Shown here: in pieces, positions 36,485 to 46,513 of the stretch
Numbering within the stretch: position 1 is the stretch's first letter
Layout: each line of letters starts with the position of its first letter
Source of the DNA: Bacteroides xylanisolvens XB1A
GTDB taxonomy: Bacteria; Bacteroidota; Bacteroidia; Bacteroidales; Bacteroidaceae
Direction: 5' to 3'
Assembly: GCF_000210075.1 (NCBI RefSeq)
Contig: NC_021017.1
Coordinates: 4,298,725-4,362,724 of the forward strand
Length of the DNA: 64,000 bases
Position numbers and translations under genes: made by a program
Notes under the pieces: model-generated
Told to the model about the DNA's origin: nothing
Database searches by the model: none
What the model saw: only the letters and a program-made list of their open reading frames with translations

Positions 36485-38920
36485 TTAATAAGCTTCTATT
36501 TCATCAATCCATAATTCGGCAGGAATTACTTCCGGGCCATTGTTCTTTTCAAAGTTAACCCCATTGCGCAGTGTGCCGCCATTCTTAATCTTAACTTTCA
36601 GGAAGGTAGCCTGTGTTGGCTCAAATTCAATGGAATCAGTGAATGCAATTCGTCCTGTTTCCGGATAATCGTGTTTCAAGGCTTTTTCAGCTACCGGAGT
36701 GTATTGTTTGCCATCTGCTGATACTTCTACGGCAACTCCTCCTGCAGGAAGAATTCTCATAGCCGGATTGAATAAAGAGCCGAAAATTATTTTGCTGATT
36801 TGTGTCGGCTTATCCAAATTAACGATAAATTCCAAGTCTTTACCTTCAACAATGCCAAAGCTGCACCACGGAGTATAAGAAGCGTTATTTCCTCGTTTAC
36901 CGTTGGTCAGTCCGAAGGTTGTCTTGTCAGCTCCTAATACATCGTTTTCATCAAATATATCGCCTGTCCATCCCATCTTATAATTAACAGTATAGGGCTT
37001 TCCTGTCAATAAATTACCGTATAATGGCTTGTGAGCTACTTTACCCAGCATTTTTCCATCTTTGAAAGCAGCGGCTTTCAGGTCGATATTACCTTCCAGA
37101 ACGAAAGGCTTTTCGTACACTGTGGATGTTTTACTAGGTTCACTGCCGTCCGTAGTATATCGGATTTCTGCATTCGGATAGAAACTTTCCAGCATTACCA
37201 TTAAAGGAGCGTTTTCATCCGCGTGCGTATTTACGTTTACGTCAAAGAAGTTGAGACAAGGTTTGGTGTTCATTACTTCCAAACGTTCAAATTCAGTTAC
37301 CATTCGTTCGCAGAAATTCTTCCAGTCTTTGTTTGCGTTTTGTGTCCATGCCGTTTCGGCGATAGCCATTGCACGCGGGAAAGCTTGATAGTCTGTACGT
37401 TCGGAAGTCTGCATATATTCTCTCCATATATTACCTTGTATTCCGATGATATGCTTCTTGGCAAGTTCGTCTGCATCATCCGGGACAGGGTTGTAGCTAT
37501 ATGTTTTTTTCAGTGTGTTGTATCCGCCGATAGTAGTCGGGGCAATTTCAGGTTCTTCCTGGTAGTAGTCCAGATATACATAAGGGTTCGGAGTCATGAT
37601 TGCATTATGTCCGGCTTTGGCAGCGTTCATTCCTCCTTCTACACCACGCCATGACATAACAGTCGCATTTGGAGCCAGACCACCTTCGAGGATTTCATCC
37701 CAACCAATGATGTTTCTGCCTTTACTATTCAGATACTTTTCCATGCGGGTAACGAAATAGCTCTGCAACTTATCCTCTTTACTATGCTTTATTCCGTCTG
37801 TCTTGCTGGGAGCCGTATCATCCTTCAGTCCTAACTGGCGGATTAGCTGCTGGCAGAAAGCACTGTTCTTCCATGCTGTCTTGGGACATTCGTCGCCACC
37901 GATGTGAATGTATTCGCTAGGGAATAATTCAATTACTTCATCCATCACTCCTTCAAAGAATTTGAAAGTTGTTTCACTCGGACAGAACACCTGTTCGAAT
38001 ACACCCCATGTAGGAGATACTTTATAAGTCTGTGTAGAATCACATGACAGTTCCGGATAGGCAGCCAGTGCAGCCAACGCATGTCCCGGCATTTCTATTT
38101 CGGGAACAACGTTGATATATTTACTTGCAGCATAAGCTACTACATCTTTGATTTGTTCCTGTGTGTAATACCCTCCGTGTTCTTTTCCGTCGAATACTTG
38201 CGGATAATTTACATAGTAATAGTCTACCAATGTCTTTTCACGTTTAGAACCGATTTCTGTCAATTTAGGATATTTCTTGATTTCGATTCTCCATCCCTGA
38301 TCGTCTGTCAAATGCCAATGGAAAACATTCATCTTGTTCATTGCCAGCAAGTCGATAAACTTGTAAATATAGTCAATCGGTACATAATGGCGGCAAACAT
38401 CCAGCATCAGTCCGCGGTGAACAAAACGGGGCGAATCTTCTATTTCTACAGCAGGAACCGACCAGTTTGCTTTCTTATCCAACTGGTTTCCGTAAACCGC
38501 CGGAGGGAGTAACTGATAAAGTGTCTGTACGCCGTAGAAGAACCCGTTCGGTTGAGAAGCGGTAAGCGTGATGAGACTGGGAGTAACGGATAATTTATAT
38601 CCTTCCTTCGGCATACCTTCTTGTACAACAAAGCAGATTGCTGATTTTCCATCTGCACTTTCTGCCTCTTTCAACGAGATTCCTGCTGTCAGTTTTAGTT
38701 GTCCGGCCAGGCTGTCGGCAATGCTTTTTACTTCCGGAGCATCCGAAGGTACTACGAGGCAGACTTTGCTGTTTAGTTCAAAACGTCCTTCCTGTGGGAG
38801 AATTTGATTGGGTTTGGGAACGATGTTGTACTCGTTCACCACTTCTTTTGTCTTTTGGCAACCGGGGGCAATCATAAGCAAAGACAAAAGAAGAAGAGAA
38901 ATACTTTTCTTCATGGTCAA
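36485..38920 (-). CDS. Beta-N-acetylhexosaminidase, GH20 lipoprotein
   Basis: 811 residues with a lipobox ending at Cys21 (IAPGC). After a GH20b accessory domain comes the catalytic barrel, with the Asp-Glu pair in HIGGDECPKTAWK. The C-terminal part has a chitobiase-like beta domain (IRYTTDGSEPSKTS) and an F5/8 type C-like module. It removes terminal GlcNAc or GalNAc from host glycans, probably at the cell surface. It is monocistronic, with a good promoter. Confidence 0.93.
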   Translation of the reverse strand: MTMKKSISLLLLSLLMIAPGCQKTKEVVNEYNIVPKPNQILPQEGRFELNSKVCLVVPSDAPEVKSIADSLAGQLKLTAGISLKEAESADGKSAICFVVQEGMPKEGYKLSVTPSLITLTASQPNGFFYGVQTLYQLLPPAVYGNQLDKKANWSVPAVEIEDSPRFVHRGLMLDVCRHYVPIDYIYKFIDLLAMNKMNVFHWHLTDDQGWRIEIKKYPKLTEIGSKREKTLVDYYYVNYPQVFDGKEHGGYYTQEQIKDVVAYAASKYINVVPEIEMPGHALAALAAYPELSCDSTQTYKVSPTWGVFEQVFCPSETTFKFFEGVMDEVIELFPSEYIHIGGDECPKTAWKNSAFCQQLIRQLGLKDDTAPSKTDGIKHSKEDKLQSYFVTRMEKYLNSKGRNIIGWDEILEGGLAPNATVMSWRGVEGGMNAAKAGHNAIMTPNPYVYLDYYQEEPEIAPTTIGGYNTLKKTYSYNPVPDDADELAKKHIIGIQGNIWREYMQTSERTDYQAFPRAMAIAETAWTQNANKDWKNFCERMVTEFERLEVMNTKPCLNFFDVNVNTHADENAPLMVMLESFYPNAEIRYTTDGSEPSKTSTVYEKPFVLEGNIDLKAAAFKDGKMLGKVAHKPLYGNLLTGKPYTVNYKMGWTGDIFDENDVLGADKTTFGLTNGKRGNNASYTPWCSFGIVEGKDLEFIVNLDKPTQISKIIFGSLFNPAMRILPAGGVAVEVSADGKQYTPVAEKALKHDYPETGRIAFTDSIEFEPTQATFLKVKIKNGGTLRNGVNFEKNNGPEVIPAELWIDEIEAY

Positions 38921-38954
38921 AATGTGTGTTAAGTTATAAATAGATTTGACAGGG

Positions 38955-38985
38955 CAAATGTACTTGTTTTAATGATAAGTTCCAA
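38955..38985 (-). promoter_or_regulatory. GH20 gene promoter
   Basis: Minus-strand TTGG (38982-38985), a 19-bp spacer and TACATTTG (38955-38962), close to the Bacteroides consensus. Confidence 0.65.
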
Positions 38986-38997
38986 TGATATGGAAAT

Positions 38998-39025
38998 AAA
39001 AAAGCCGGAATGATGTCCGGCTTTT
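38998..39025 (-). terminator. Terminator of the Sus-like protease-fold operon
   Basis: A 10-bp stem (AAAAGCCGGA/TCCGGCTTTT) with T-rich tail, 47 bp past the last gene of the operon. Confidence 0.88.
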
Positions 39026-39071
39026 AGCTAAAGTTTCAGATTAATGTAGTTATATAATAAAGAGAGAGTTT

Positions 39072-40361
39072 TTATTTCAGTAGTTGCTCTTCGATGATTT
39101 GCACATACTTTTCCGGCGTAGCACCAACCTCGATTATCGGTTTGCCGCCTACCGGGATGAAGAATAACGTAGGTAATGCTTGTACACTGAAGTGGCTGCA
39201 TAAATCTTTTTCTTTATCAGCATTTACCTTATAGAATATAACTTTTCCTTTATATTTTTCGGCCAGCTTTTCCATTTCCGGAAGTAAACGCATGCAAGGT
39301 CCGCACCAAGTTGCCCAGAAATCAATCACAACCGGTTTGTCGCCATTATAAACGAAATCATTTCCTTTTCGATAGTCGAAAATGTGTTCGAGGAAGAACT
39401 GGCGGGTAATTGGATTCAATTTACCATCTTCAACTTTGGTTTCCGTCACTTTAGCTTCCGCTTCCGGTATAGGAACCATGTCAAACGGCTGAAAATAAAT
39501 TTTCTGATGAATATAGTCGATGGATATAATTCCGTAGTCCAGTATCTTTTTGCCTAATACGGAACGTTTCAAGAATGGGTTTTTCACTGCTATGGCATCT
39601 TCAATCTTTGTTTTTACAAACATCGTTTCAGGTAGGATGAGGCTTTCCTCATCTTGACTTATTTCTTTATATCCATTGGAGACTTTTTGGTTACTCCCTT
39701 TGGTATATTGTGCGCTCCATGTATTGAAATCTGCTTCAGTAAGATTCACTAATCCTTCACTCCATGTATCCAGAACAAAAGATATCGGCTTTCCCTGAAT
39801 GTTTATCGGGCATACTACTCCTAATCCTGTTATCAGGTTAAAATTTTCCCGATAGTTAAGTTTCATATAAGAAGGACGGTAGGGTTGTGTAATCGTAATT
39901 TTCTTCCGTTGCATGTCAATGGTTAATACAGAAGTGCGGAAAACAGCACCACTTAATACACCCATAACCCCTAGCTTGCGTAGATAGGGTTCGTCTTCTA
40001 ATGTGAAAGCCGGAAGATCGTTTGCAAATGTATTTTTACCAATAGCTACTGTTCCCATTTCATATACCTTTCCAACAGGCACCTGTTTAAATACAAAATC
40101 TTGGTAAGAACTAAAAGTTCCTCTCTTTTCTGTATTGATGTGTAACTTTTTGAGAGCTTCAGGAAGTAGAGCGTTATGTCCCGATAAATCAAGGACAAAG
40201 TCAGCCACTTCACCATTTATAGTGGCTTCCACGATAATTTTTCCATCAATAGTTTTGAATGGAATGACCTCTGTCATACTGTTTTGTGTTTGTGCACTGA
40301 TGCCTCCTGTGATACAAAATGCAAGCAAACAGAGATACATTTTAGTTATTATTCGTTTCAT
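39072..40361 (-). CDS. Degenerate double retropepsin-like protein fused to thioredoxin
   Basis: 429 residues. Two aspartic-protease-like lobes are followed by a C-terminal thioredoxin. The lobe motifs are altered: VLDLSG (Asp58) and VLDTWS in place of D-T/S-G, so the fireman's-grip Gly is lost in both while Asp remains. The thioredoxin part has [17 protein letters not shown] with an intact CxxC and the cis-Pro in [11 protein letters not shown]. The two genes upstream have the same lobes but a PDZ-like tail. A signal peptide is present. Last gene of the operon. Likely periplasmic; the thioredoxin may be its active part. Confidence 0.8.
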   Translation of the reverse strand: MKRIITKMYLCLLAFCITGGISAQTQNSMTEVIPFKTIDGKIIVEATINGEVADFVLDLSGHNALLPEALKKLHINTEKRGTFSSYQDFVFKQVPVGKVYEMGTVAIGKNTFANDLPAFTLEDEPYLRKLGVMGVLSGAVFRTSVLTIDMQRKKITITQPYRPSYMKLNYRENFNLITGLGVVCPINIQGKPISFVLDTWSEGLVNLTEADFNTWSAQYTKGSNQKVSNGYKEISQDEESLILPETMFVKTKIEDAIAVKNPFLKRSVLGKKILDYGIISIDYIHQKIYFQPFDMVPIPEAEAKVTETKVEDGKLNPITRQFFLEHIFDYRKGNDFVYNGDKPVVIDFWATWCGPCMRLLPEMEKLAEKYKGKVIFYKVNADKEKDLCSHFSVQALPTLFFIPVGGKPIIEVGATPEKYVQIIEEQLLK

Positions 40362-40381
40362 ATATTCTTTCTGTTTAAAGT

Positions 40382-41542
40382 TTATTTCTCTTTCCTGATT
40401 TCAATTCTTTTCTCTTGATTATCTTTTTTGATGATAATATAGCCGGTATCACCAGGTATAGCATTCATAATTTCTTCTACGGCCATCTGGCTCATGGGGC
40501 AATCTTTAAGAGAAGTTCCGTTGATATTAATCACTTCGTCGCCGAAAGCAACTGTATCTTTCATGCTATCCCATATAGTTGTAATTTCGAATCTTTCGTT
40601 ACGCGGTAATATGCTTACGTTCCAAAGAGCGGGAGCACCACCCATGTCGATTTTCCCTTCTTCAAATGGGAGGAAGTAAAAACGTCTCCGCATATAATCA
40701 ATAATTACTTTACCATATTGCAGTAGATCCACCCCGATGATAGTTCCATTCATGACAGTTGTTGTACTACCTACGTTTGTGAATTCTTTTCCCATGATAT
40801 TGATGGAAGGTACAGATACTTTTTTAATATCCACCGGCTTGCCCAACCCTGTTATTCCGGCAGCTACGATACCATATCCATGATTGGTAACTTGCGAGAT
40901 GTCAGCCAGCCTGTTGTAATCTTCCGTAGAATAAAGTAGAAAGCCTCCGGCACCTGTGTCGAACAGAACTTTTAAATCATTATTTCCTAAACGAACGTTG
41001 ACGATGGAATGATGTTCAGTTTCATCCAACAAAGGAATTCCGTCTGTAACCTTTAACTTTTCGGGACGATAAGGATAGTTGATTACCATTATTTTAGAAC
41101 GGGAATCGAATGTTACTACCGACTGTGCAAAGGCATCTCCTCCAAGAATTCCGACAACTCCCAGGTCTGTGAAGAATGGATTCTTAGGTAGTACCATCGT
41201 TTTCAACTGTTTGATTTTGTAGTTCTTTCCGATGGAAACATTTTGTACGTGGGCTTCCTGATAGTTGGAGCCTTGTGCATTCACATCGGAAATGCGCATA
41301 TATCCTGCGGCAGTAGCTTTCATTTCAGTTGCGGCGTCATACATAGTCCCGGTTCTTCCTCCTGTATCGACGATGTATTTTACATTTACACCATTAACAG
41401 TAACGGGTATAATGATTTTCTCCTGAATGAATTCATAAGGAATGGTATCGCAAACCTTATTCTGGATTTGCGCTACCATTTCTTGTCCGCAGTTTAGAAA
41501 TAATAGCAGCCATAAGCCGGTCAGTATTCCTATTCTTTTCAT
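40382..41542 (-). CDS. Double retropepsin-like aspartyl protease with PDZ-like domain
   Basis: 386 residues, exported. Lobe 1 has [10 protein letters not shown] (Asp59) and lobe 2 [12 protein letters not shown] (Asp195), so a catalytic pair DTG/DTG is intact. The closing loop in each lobe is also seen ([18 protein letters not shown]). From about residue 305 a PDZ-like fold follows ([12 protein letters not shown]). In most bacterial families the two lobes are separate polypeptides; here they are in tandem. Overlapping spacing (1 bp) with the paralogue upstream. Confidence 0.85.
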   Translation of the reverse strand: MKRIGILTGLWLLLFLNCGQEMVAQIQNKVCDTIPYEFIQEKIIIPVTVNGVNVKYIVDTGGRTGTMYDAATEMKATAAGYMRISDVNAQGSNYQEAHVQNVSIGKNYKIKQLKTMVLPKNPFFTDLGVVGILGGDAFAQSVVTFDSRSKIMVINYPYRPEKLKVTDGIPLLDETEHHSIVNVRLGNNDLKVLFDTGAGGFLLYSTEDYNRLADISQVTNHGYGIVAAGITGLGKPVDIKKVSVPSINIMGKEFTNVGSTTTVMNGTIIGVDLLQYGKVIIDYMRRRFYFLPFEEGKIDMGGAPALWNVSILPRNERFEITTIWDSMKDTVAFGDEVININGTSLKDCPMSQMAVEEIMNAIPGDTGYIIIKKDNQEKRIEIRKEK

Positions 41543-41543
41543 G

Positions 41544-42683
41544 TCATTCTTTTTTGTAGATAATATTTTTTATTCCGGAAGCAGTCTCAATCGTTAGCTT
41601 CGTCTGTTTTTTCTCTTTCAATTCCGGTATTCCGTTCAGAATACTTTCGCAGAAGTCATATTTCTTAGCAGGTTTGCCATTAATCTTAATCACTTTGTCT
41701 CCTACTTCTATCTTACCTTTCGTGCTACTCCAGACGGTAGATACAAATAAGTCTCCGTCTTTGACCGTCAAATCGAAGTTGTTGCATTGATTGTTGATTT
41801 CATTATCCGGTTGGAAAGCTTCAAAATAGAATCTTCCACGTGGATAGTCGATAGTCACTTTCCCGTATTGTAATAACTTTACACCTAGTAATGTATAAGG
41901 GTGTTTGTCTGTATGGGTCGTTAAGTTGCGGAATTTGGTGGCTCCTACTGATAATAAGGGAATATGTACTCTATATGAAGATGCTTTATCTGCTTGTCCG
42001 GCTACTCCGATACTTCCTTCCCCATATCCTTCAGAAACGACTTCCATAGATGCCTCCGGTTTAATTCTCTCAAAATCACTTTCAATAAGAGATAACAGAC
42101 TGGGACTGCCTGTATCAAATAATACAGTGATGTTGCTGACCGGAGCGATCTGTACATTGACAATTGGCATTCCCCCTTCTTTCGTGAAATTCAGCATTTT
42201 TCGTAAAGATACTGTAGAAGGCTTTTCGGCAGATGTGACTATGATATTTTTAGTCTGCGAATCAATGCTTACAATAGTACTTGCAAATAAATCGCTTCCG
42301 ATGATACCATCTACTCCAAAACATTCCCAGCCTTTTACTTCATTGATGATTAGCGACGGGGCATTTTTAAAGTTAATAACATCATCGGGAGTCGTCAGAT
42401 TTTCTATTCGCGTAGTTTTGTAATAGCTTTCCACGTTATTCACATCTGTCACCTTCATAGAGTCTGTTGCTGTTATTTGTAGTGCTTGACAGGCTTTAGT
42501 GGTAAGTGCGGTGCGCCCTCCGGTATCAAAGATAAAAGGGCGTGCATTGCCGTTCACTTTCATTTCGATAACCATTTTTTCGCCTACCATCCGATAAGGT
42601 ATGGTTGCTTTATATTGTTGGGCGAATAAAGGGACCGCCATGCAAAAGGCAATGACGGTTCCTATTAGACGAGTATATTTCAT
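41544..42683 (-). CDS. Double retropepsin-like aspartyl protease with PDZ-like domain
   Basis: 379 residues, exported. DTG is present in both lobes: FIFDTGGRTAL (Asp53) and VLFDTGSPSLL (Asp190), with closing loops GIIGSDLF and LLGVKLLQYG. The tail is PDZ-like (GDKVIKINGKPA). Similar to the gene downstream; together with the thioredoxin fusion they form three paralogues in tandem, probably by duplication. May cleave short peptides or process partner proteins in the periplasm. Confidence 0.85.
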   Translation of the reverse strand: MKYTRLIGTVIAFCMAVPLFAQQYKATIPYRMVGEKMVIEMKVNGNARPFIFDTGGRTALTTKACQALQITATDSMKVTDVNNVESYYKTTRIENLTTPDDVINFKNAPSLIINEVKGWECFGVDGIIGSDLFASTIVSIDSQTKNIIVTSAEKPSTVSLRKMLNFTKEGGMPIVNVQIAPVSNITVLFDTGSPSLLSLIESDFERIKPEASMEVVSEGYGEGSIGVAGQADKASSYRVHIPLLSVGATKFRNLTTHTDKHPYTLLGVKLLQYGKVTIDYPRGRFYFEAFQPDNEINNQCNNFDLTVKDGDLFVSTVWSSTKGKIEVGDKVIKINGKPAKKYDFCESILNGIPELKEKKQTKLTIETASGIKNIIYKKE

Positions 42684-42693
42684 AGACTAATCT

Positions 42694-44406
42694 TTATTTG
42701 CTGACTTTTTCTGCTTCCAAGATTGCTTGGTAAGCATTAACGATACCTCCGGAAATACATAGGTCATCAAAAAGGAATAAATCTTGTGAAGGGCTATCGT
42801 TCACGCGGATTCCTTTTTCTACTTCTACACCTTTGCGTGAAGTGACGCTTTTTAATAATATGTCACGGATTTGAGAACCGGTCAGTTTTGGGAAATAAGA
42901 CTTCACAAGAGCAGCTACGCCAGCTACAGTAGCCGAAGCCATTCCTTCTCCAGTTCCTTTTTGATAAGTGTCACCCATATAAGATGAATAAATGTCTGTT
43001 CCCGGAGCATAAATATCGAGAGCAGTTGCACCGTAATTGGTGTTCAATACCGGATTTCCATTCTTGTCTGAAGAAGCAACTACCATAAAATTAGTAAGTT
43101 CTCCCTCTTTATTCATCTTACGGTTGGGAAAGAATTCGTCTTTATCCATATCCATTGATAGATCCCAAACCGGAACTATAACTAATGCCCCTTTCTTCTC
43201 TGCCTCTTTCAACGCCTCTGACACCCATTGTTTCTGCTCTTTCGGATATATGGAGTTTTGTTCCGGTAATACGATTACATCTGCACCGTGGTTTACTGCA
43301 TAGCGGATGGCCAATGCCATATCTTTCAGGTATGGTTCTCCTTCTCCCGGGTGGATGCGTAAGGTCATGATTTCTGCATTGTCTGCAATACCGTTACTTC
43401 CGATACCGTTGTCACGTTTAGCTGCGATAACGCCGGCCTTCATTACGCCTGTTGCCGCATCAGATGTCAACAGTACATTATTACCATAATGCGTATCGTT
43501 AATATCCAGAGGATTGTCACCTACAATTTCTTTTCGATTATCACTTCCGTATCTCTTTAAAGCCTCTTCATAAGACGCTTTACCTGTTTCTACACTTTTC
43601 TTTCCCATATTCTGATAAACAGGTTCCCATTTATCCGTATTATAGATGCTGAAATAGTAGGCAGTAAATACAAAAGCGACTTCAGAAAGACTGTCTCTTT
43701 CAGCTTTGGGATCATAACAACTTTGGAAGTCCTCAACAGTCAGCTCTTTTCCGGGAAAACGTTTTTTCATGTCCTTATCGAACTTTTCAACATATTCTTC
43801 TATAACATAAGATAGTTGAAGACCGCCGTAAGCTCCACCGATTCTTGATTCCGGCATGACTTTATAGCGATAGTAATTATATTCTTCTATGTTTTCCGGT
43901 GCGGGGACTTCTTGGCGTTTTCCATTGACTATTTTATAATACTTCTTTCCGTCAAAGATATAATCAGCGTATTTATCTTTGAGACGGAAGAATTCACGTT
44001 CTCCTTCGCGTGTCAAAGCTTCCATTACTTGGCCGTCTTTACCACCGATGAAGTTCCAGCCATTGATGTCGTCAACAAGCCCGTTTTTATCATCATCTTT
44101 TTGGTTTGACTTTTCTTTTGGGTTGATCCAGATTGCGTGTTTTAGGTCTTCGTGTTCTACGTCCATTCCGGTTCCGATCAGTGCAACAACCGGTCTTTTC
44201 TTTGCTTTCTTTTTGTTGGCTTTCAGGTAATCATAAGCTTTGTTTACTTCAGCTCCGTATACACTGTCCTGGTCGAAAGAACAGTTAAACCAGTCCAGTT
44301 CGGATTGTTTTTTTTGTGTTTCTGCCTTTGGTTTGATTAACTGGGCTGATACAGTAACGCTGATAAAACAGCATACGATTGGAAATATAAGTTTCTTCAT
44401 TGTCAA
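42694..44406 (-). CDS. Subtilisin-fold (S8) pseudopeptidase
   Basis: 570 residues aligning along the Bacteroidota S8 family, with the hallmark HEDLKHAIWINP and DDINGWNFIGGKDG. The catalytic Asp is Gly78 (VALIGTGMD in place of VxxIDSGxD), the His is Met322 (ATGVMKAG in place of HGTHVAG), the oxyanion Asn is Trp414 (VPVWD in place of AAGND), and the Ser is Gly488 (GEGMASATVAG in place of GTSMAxPxVxG). The codons are clear (44173-44175, 43441-43443, 43165-43167, 42943-42945), with no frameshift. A signal peptide is present. Predicted catalytically dead, perhaps a peptide-binding or chaperone-like protein. Confidence 0.9.
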   Translation of the reverse strand: MTMKKLIFPIVCCFISVTVSAQLIKPKAETQKKQSELDWFNCSFDQDSVYGAEVNKAYDYLKANKKKAKKRPVVALIGTGMDVEHEDLKHAIWINPKEKSNQKDDDKNGLVDDINGWNFIGGKDGQVMEALTREGEREFFRLKDKYADYIFDGKKYYKIVNGKRQEVPAPENIEEYNYYRYKVMPESRIGGAYGGLQLSYVIEEYVEKFDKDMKKRFPGKELTVEDFQSCYDPKAERDSLSEVAFVFTAYYFSIYNTDKWEPVYQNMGKKSVETGKASYEEALKRYGSDNRKEIVGDNPLDINDTHYGNNVLLTSDAATGVMKAGVIAAKRDNGIGSNGIADNAEIMTLRIHPGEGEPYLKDMALAIRYAVNHGADVIVLPEQNSIYPKEQKQWVSEALKEAEKKGALVIVPVWDLSMDMDKDEFFPNRKMNKEGELTNFMVVASSDKNGNPVLNTNYGATALDIYAPGTDIYSSYMGDTYQKGTGEGMASATVAGVAALVKSYFPKLTGSQIRDILLKSVTSRKGVEVEKGIRVNDSPSQDLFLFDDLCISGGIVNAYQAILEAEKVSK

Positions 44407-44431
44407 AAGAGTTATAATTTATATAGTTTGT

Positions 44432-45436
44432 TTATTGTCTTATTTTTAAAATGGCCTCGCGTACTTGTTCACCCCGGACGTTGCGTGCAGCAAGTTTGCC
44501 TTCTTTGTCAATGACTACAAGGAAAGGGATGGAGTAGAAGCCGTAATCAGTCTGGATAGCACTTGGAGTCTTGCTGTTTTTAGGGAATCCTGTCTTATCC
44601 CATAGCATCACCCACGGCAATTTTTCTTCATCCAGCATTTTTCTCCATTTTGCTTCGCTGTCATCCAGCGAGACACTGATGAATTCCAGATCGTCAGCCT
44701 TCAATTCATTGTATATGGTTAGCATACTACGCATCTCTTTACGACAAGGACCACACCAGGAGGCACAGAAGTCAAGTACGACAATTTTCCCACGGAAGTC
44801 TTTCAGACTTACGTTTTTTCCGTTGGCATCTGTGAAAGTAAAGTCGGGACATTCTGCACCAATGATTTGGTGGGAGAGGATTTCTACCCTGTTTACCAGC
44901 CATTTGGCAGATAAAGACTTTCTGTCTTGTTCCGGTATCATGTCCAATAGCATCTTGTTGGATTGGTAATCATTTACATCTGCCAGATAGGCTAATGCAG
45001 ATGCCATGGAGGGAGTTAGTTTTCCTTTGACGGAAGTAGAAATCGTTGCTATATCCGGGTCTTTTTCTGCTGGCATATAGTTTTGTAAAGTCAGAAACGG
45101 ATCGATGCCAGTGAATGAAAGCGAACTTTGTTCAGGGTTCTTTTCGTCGAAGTAGCCATTGATTGTTACCGGGTTATTTTCCAGATAAATATTCTGTTCG
45201 GTTTCTCCTAAATAGAGTTTGTAGACATCAGGAATGATGTTTATTTCATCGGTACTGAATGTGTTATTAGTACCGATGATGCAGCTTAATACAACGCCTT
45301 CATTCATATCTTTTATTTGTAAAGTCGTTGGCTTTAATACTTTTATTCTTCCTGATATTCTTAGCCCGTTATTTCCCCATATGGTGGTACCGCATAAGAG
45401 TAATATGGTTAATAATAGATTTTTTACTTTTGTCAT
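44432..45436 (-). CDS. TlpA-like periplasmic thioredoxin
   Basis: Start at 45436 (MTKVKN) gives a standard signal peptide; an in-frame Met at 45457 adds seven residues. About 334 residues: an N-terminal DUF4369-like beta domain (ISGRIKVLKPTTLQIKD) and a C-terminal thioredoxin domain with VLDFCASWCGPCRKEMRS, an intact CxxC, and a SIPFLVVIDKEG cis-Pro loop. Part of the Sus-like operon; such proteins often accompany SusC/SusD loci and reduce or scramble disulfides of periplasmic partners. Confidence 0.88.
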   Translation of the reverse strand: MTKVKNLLLTILLLCGTTIWGNNGLRISGRIKVLKPTTLQIKDMNEGVVLSCIIGTNNTFSTDEINIIPDVYKLYLGETEQNIYLENNPVTINGYFDEKNPEQSSLSFTGIDPFLTLQNYMPAEKDPDIATISTSVKGKLTPSMASALAYLADVNDYQSNKMLLDMIPEQDRKSLSAKWLVNRVEILSHQIIGAECPDFTFTDANGKNVSLKDFRGKIVVLDFCASWCGPCRKEMRSMLTIYNELKADDLEFISVSLDDSEAKWRKMLDEEKLPWVMLWDKTGFPKNSKTPSAIQTDYGFYSIPFLVVIDKEGKLAARNVRGEQVREAILKIRQ

Positions 45437-45468
45437 TATTATGAGTTTATAGTTCATTATCAGAGTTG

Positions 45469-46482
45469 TTATTCTTCATCTGGAGTCTCCGGTATTGGAG
45501 GTAAAGGTAAATCCCAGTCTTCCGGTCCGTTGGCTATTGCTTCCAGATCGATCTGATATTTATCTTTTAAATATTTCTGTACGAAAGCAAACTTTTCGGT
45601 GAGAAAAGGATATTTATCAGCCGGATATACCTCTGCTAGTCGTGCTTGGTTATAGTACATGGAAAGATGCATATATCCTATAAAAGTCTCTTCATTGGTT
45701 GGAGGATAAGAGTTGTTGGCTGGTTCGCTGATACTATTGAATACATACGTGTTTACACTTCCCGGATATCCTCTGGTAAGATAATAGTTTGGGTCATCTT
45801 CCATTCCCAAGCCTGCTATCAGATTAGTGACATGGTCGAATCCCACTTCAAATTCTTCAGGTATAATGATGTTTCCGGCTTTTACTGCTTTTTCCAATAC
45901 GGGAGCCAATATCATTTTCCGGCGTCTGTCAAGGAGTGCTCTGTCTGTGGGAATTAAATAAGGATCGCTGGGATTGTCTTCTCCAAACATACAAGTGCAC
46001 CAATAATCCAGCCCATCGTAATTTTCGTGTATGGGTACAATCCAGCTTGCTAGGATTACGCCTCCAACTTCTAATACGCCTTTACTATAGACATTGTATC
46101 CCAAATACCAATACATAGGCAGAACTTTAGATGTGATCGGCGGATTCAAGTATGCAAAGATATGCTTTTTCATAAATTCGACATAGTAATTGGTCATTTC
46201 GTCATTTACACAGCCTTGGCCTTCGTAGCCACTACCATATGATATGCCTGTCCAGCTGCGATTAAAATCAGCCCTTTGCAGATCTTTATAAATAAGATAT
46301 ACATTATAGTCTTCGTATATTTGGGCGATGTCATCGTCCCAACTATTATTTCCTTGAGGTACTTTAAAGCGTAATTCAATGCCTCCTTCTGTAGGAGTCA
46401 GTGTGTCTTCTTCATAACATGAGGTGAATAATGCCATACAAGCAAGTAATCCCCATAATATATATTTTTTTTTCATATTCAT
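45469..46482 (-). CDS. Metallopeptidase-like (Mx1-related) lipoprotein without HExxH
   Basis: 337 residues with a lipobox ending at Cys22 (LFTSC). The N-terminal pattern (IAQIYEDYNVYLIYKDL) and operon place right after SusD match the putative zinc-binding metallopeptidases found in many Sus-like loci. The region expected to hold HExxH, about residues 189-200, reads KMILAPVLEKAV, so the zinc ligands seem absent. The assignment is from pattern memory and is moderate. If right, a second inactive protease homologue in this operon; otherwise an unknown surface lipoprotein. Confidence 0.55.
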   Translation of the reverse strand: MNMKKKYILWGLLACMALFTSCYEEDTLTPTEGGIELRFKVPQGNNSWDDDIAQIYEDYNVYLIYKDLQRADFNRSWTGISYGSGYEGQGCVNDEMTNYYVEFMKKHIFAYLNPPITSKVLPMYWYLGYNVYSKGVLEVGGVILASWIVPIHENYDGLDYWCTCMFGEDNPSDPYLIPTDRALLDRRRKMILAPVLEKAVKAGNIIIPEEFEVGFDHVTNLIAGLGMEDDPNYYLTRGYPGSVNTYVFNSISEPANNSYPPTNEETFIGYMHLSMYYNQARLAEVYPADKYPFLTEKFAFVQKYLKDKYQIDLEAIANGPEDWDLPLPPIPETPDEE

Positions 46483-46513
46483 TTCTTTTGTTTAATTCAT
46501 AAGATATATACTA

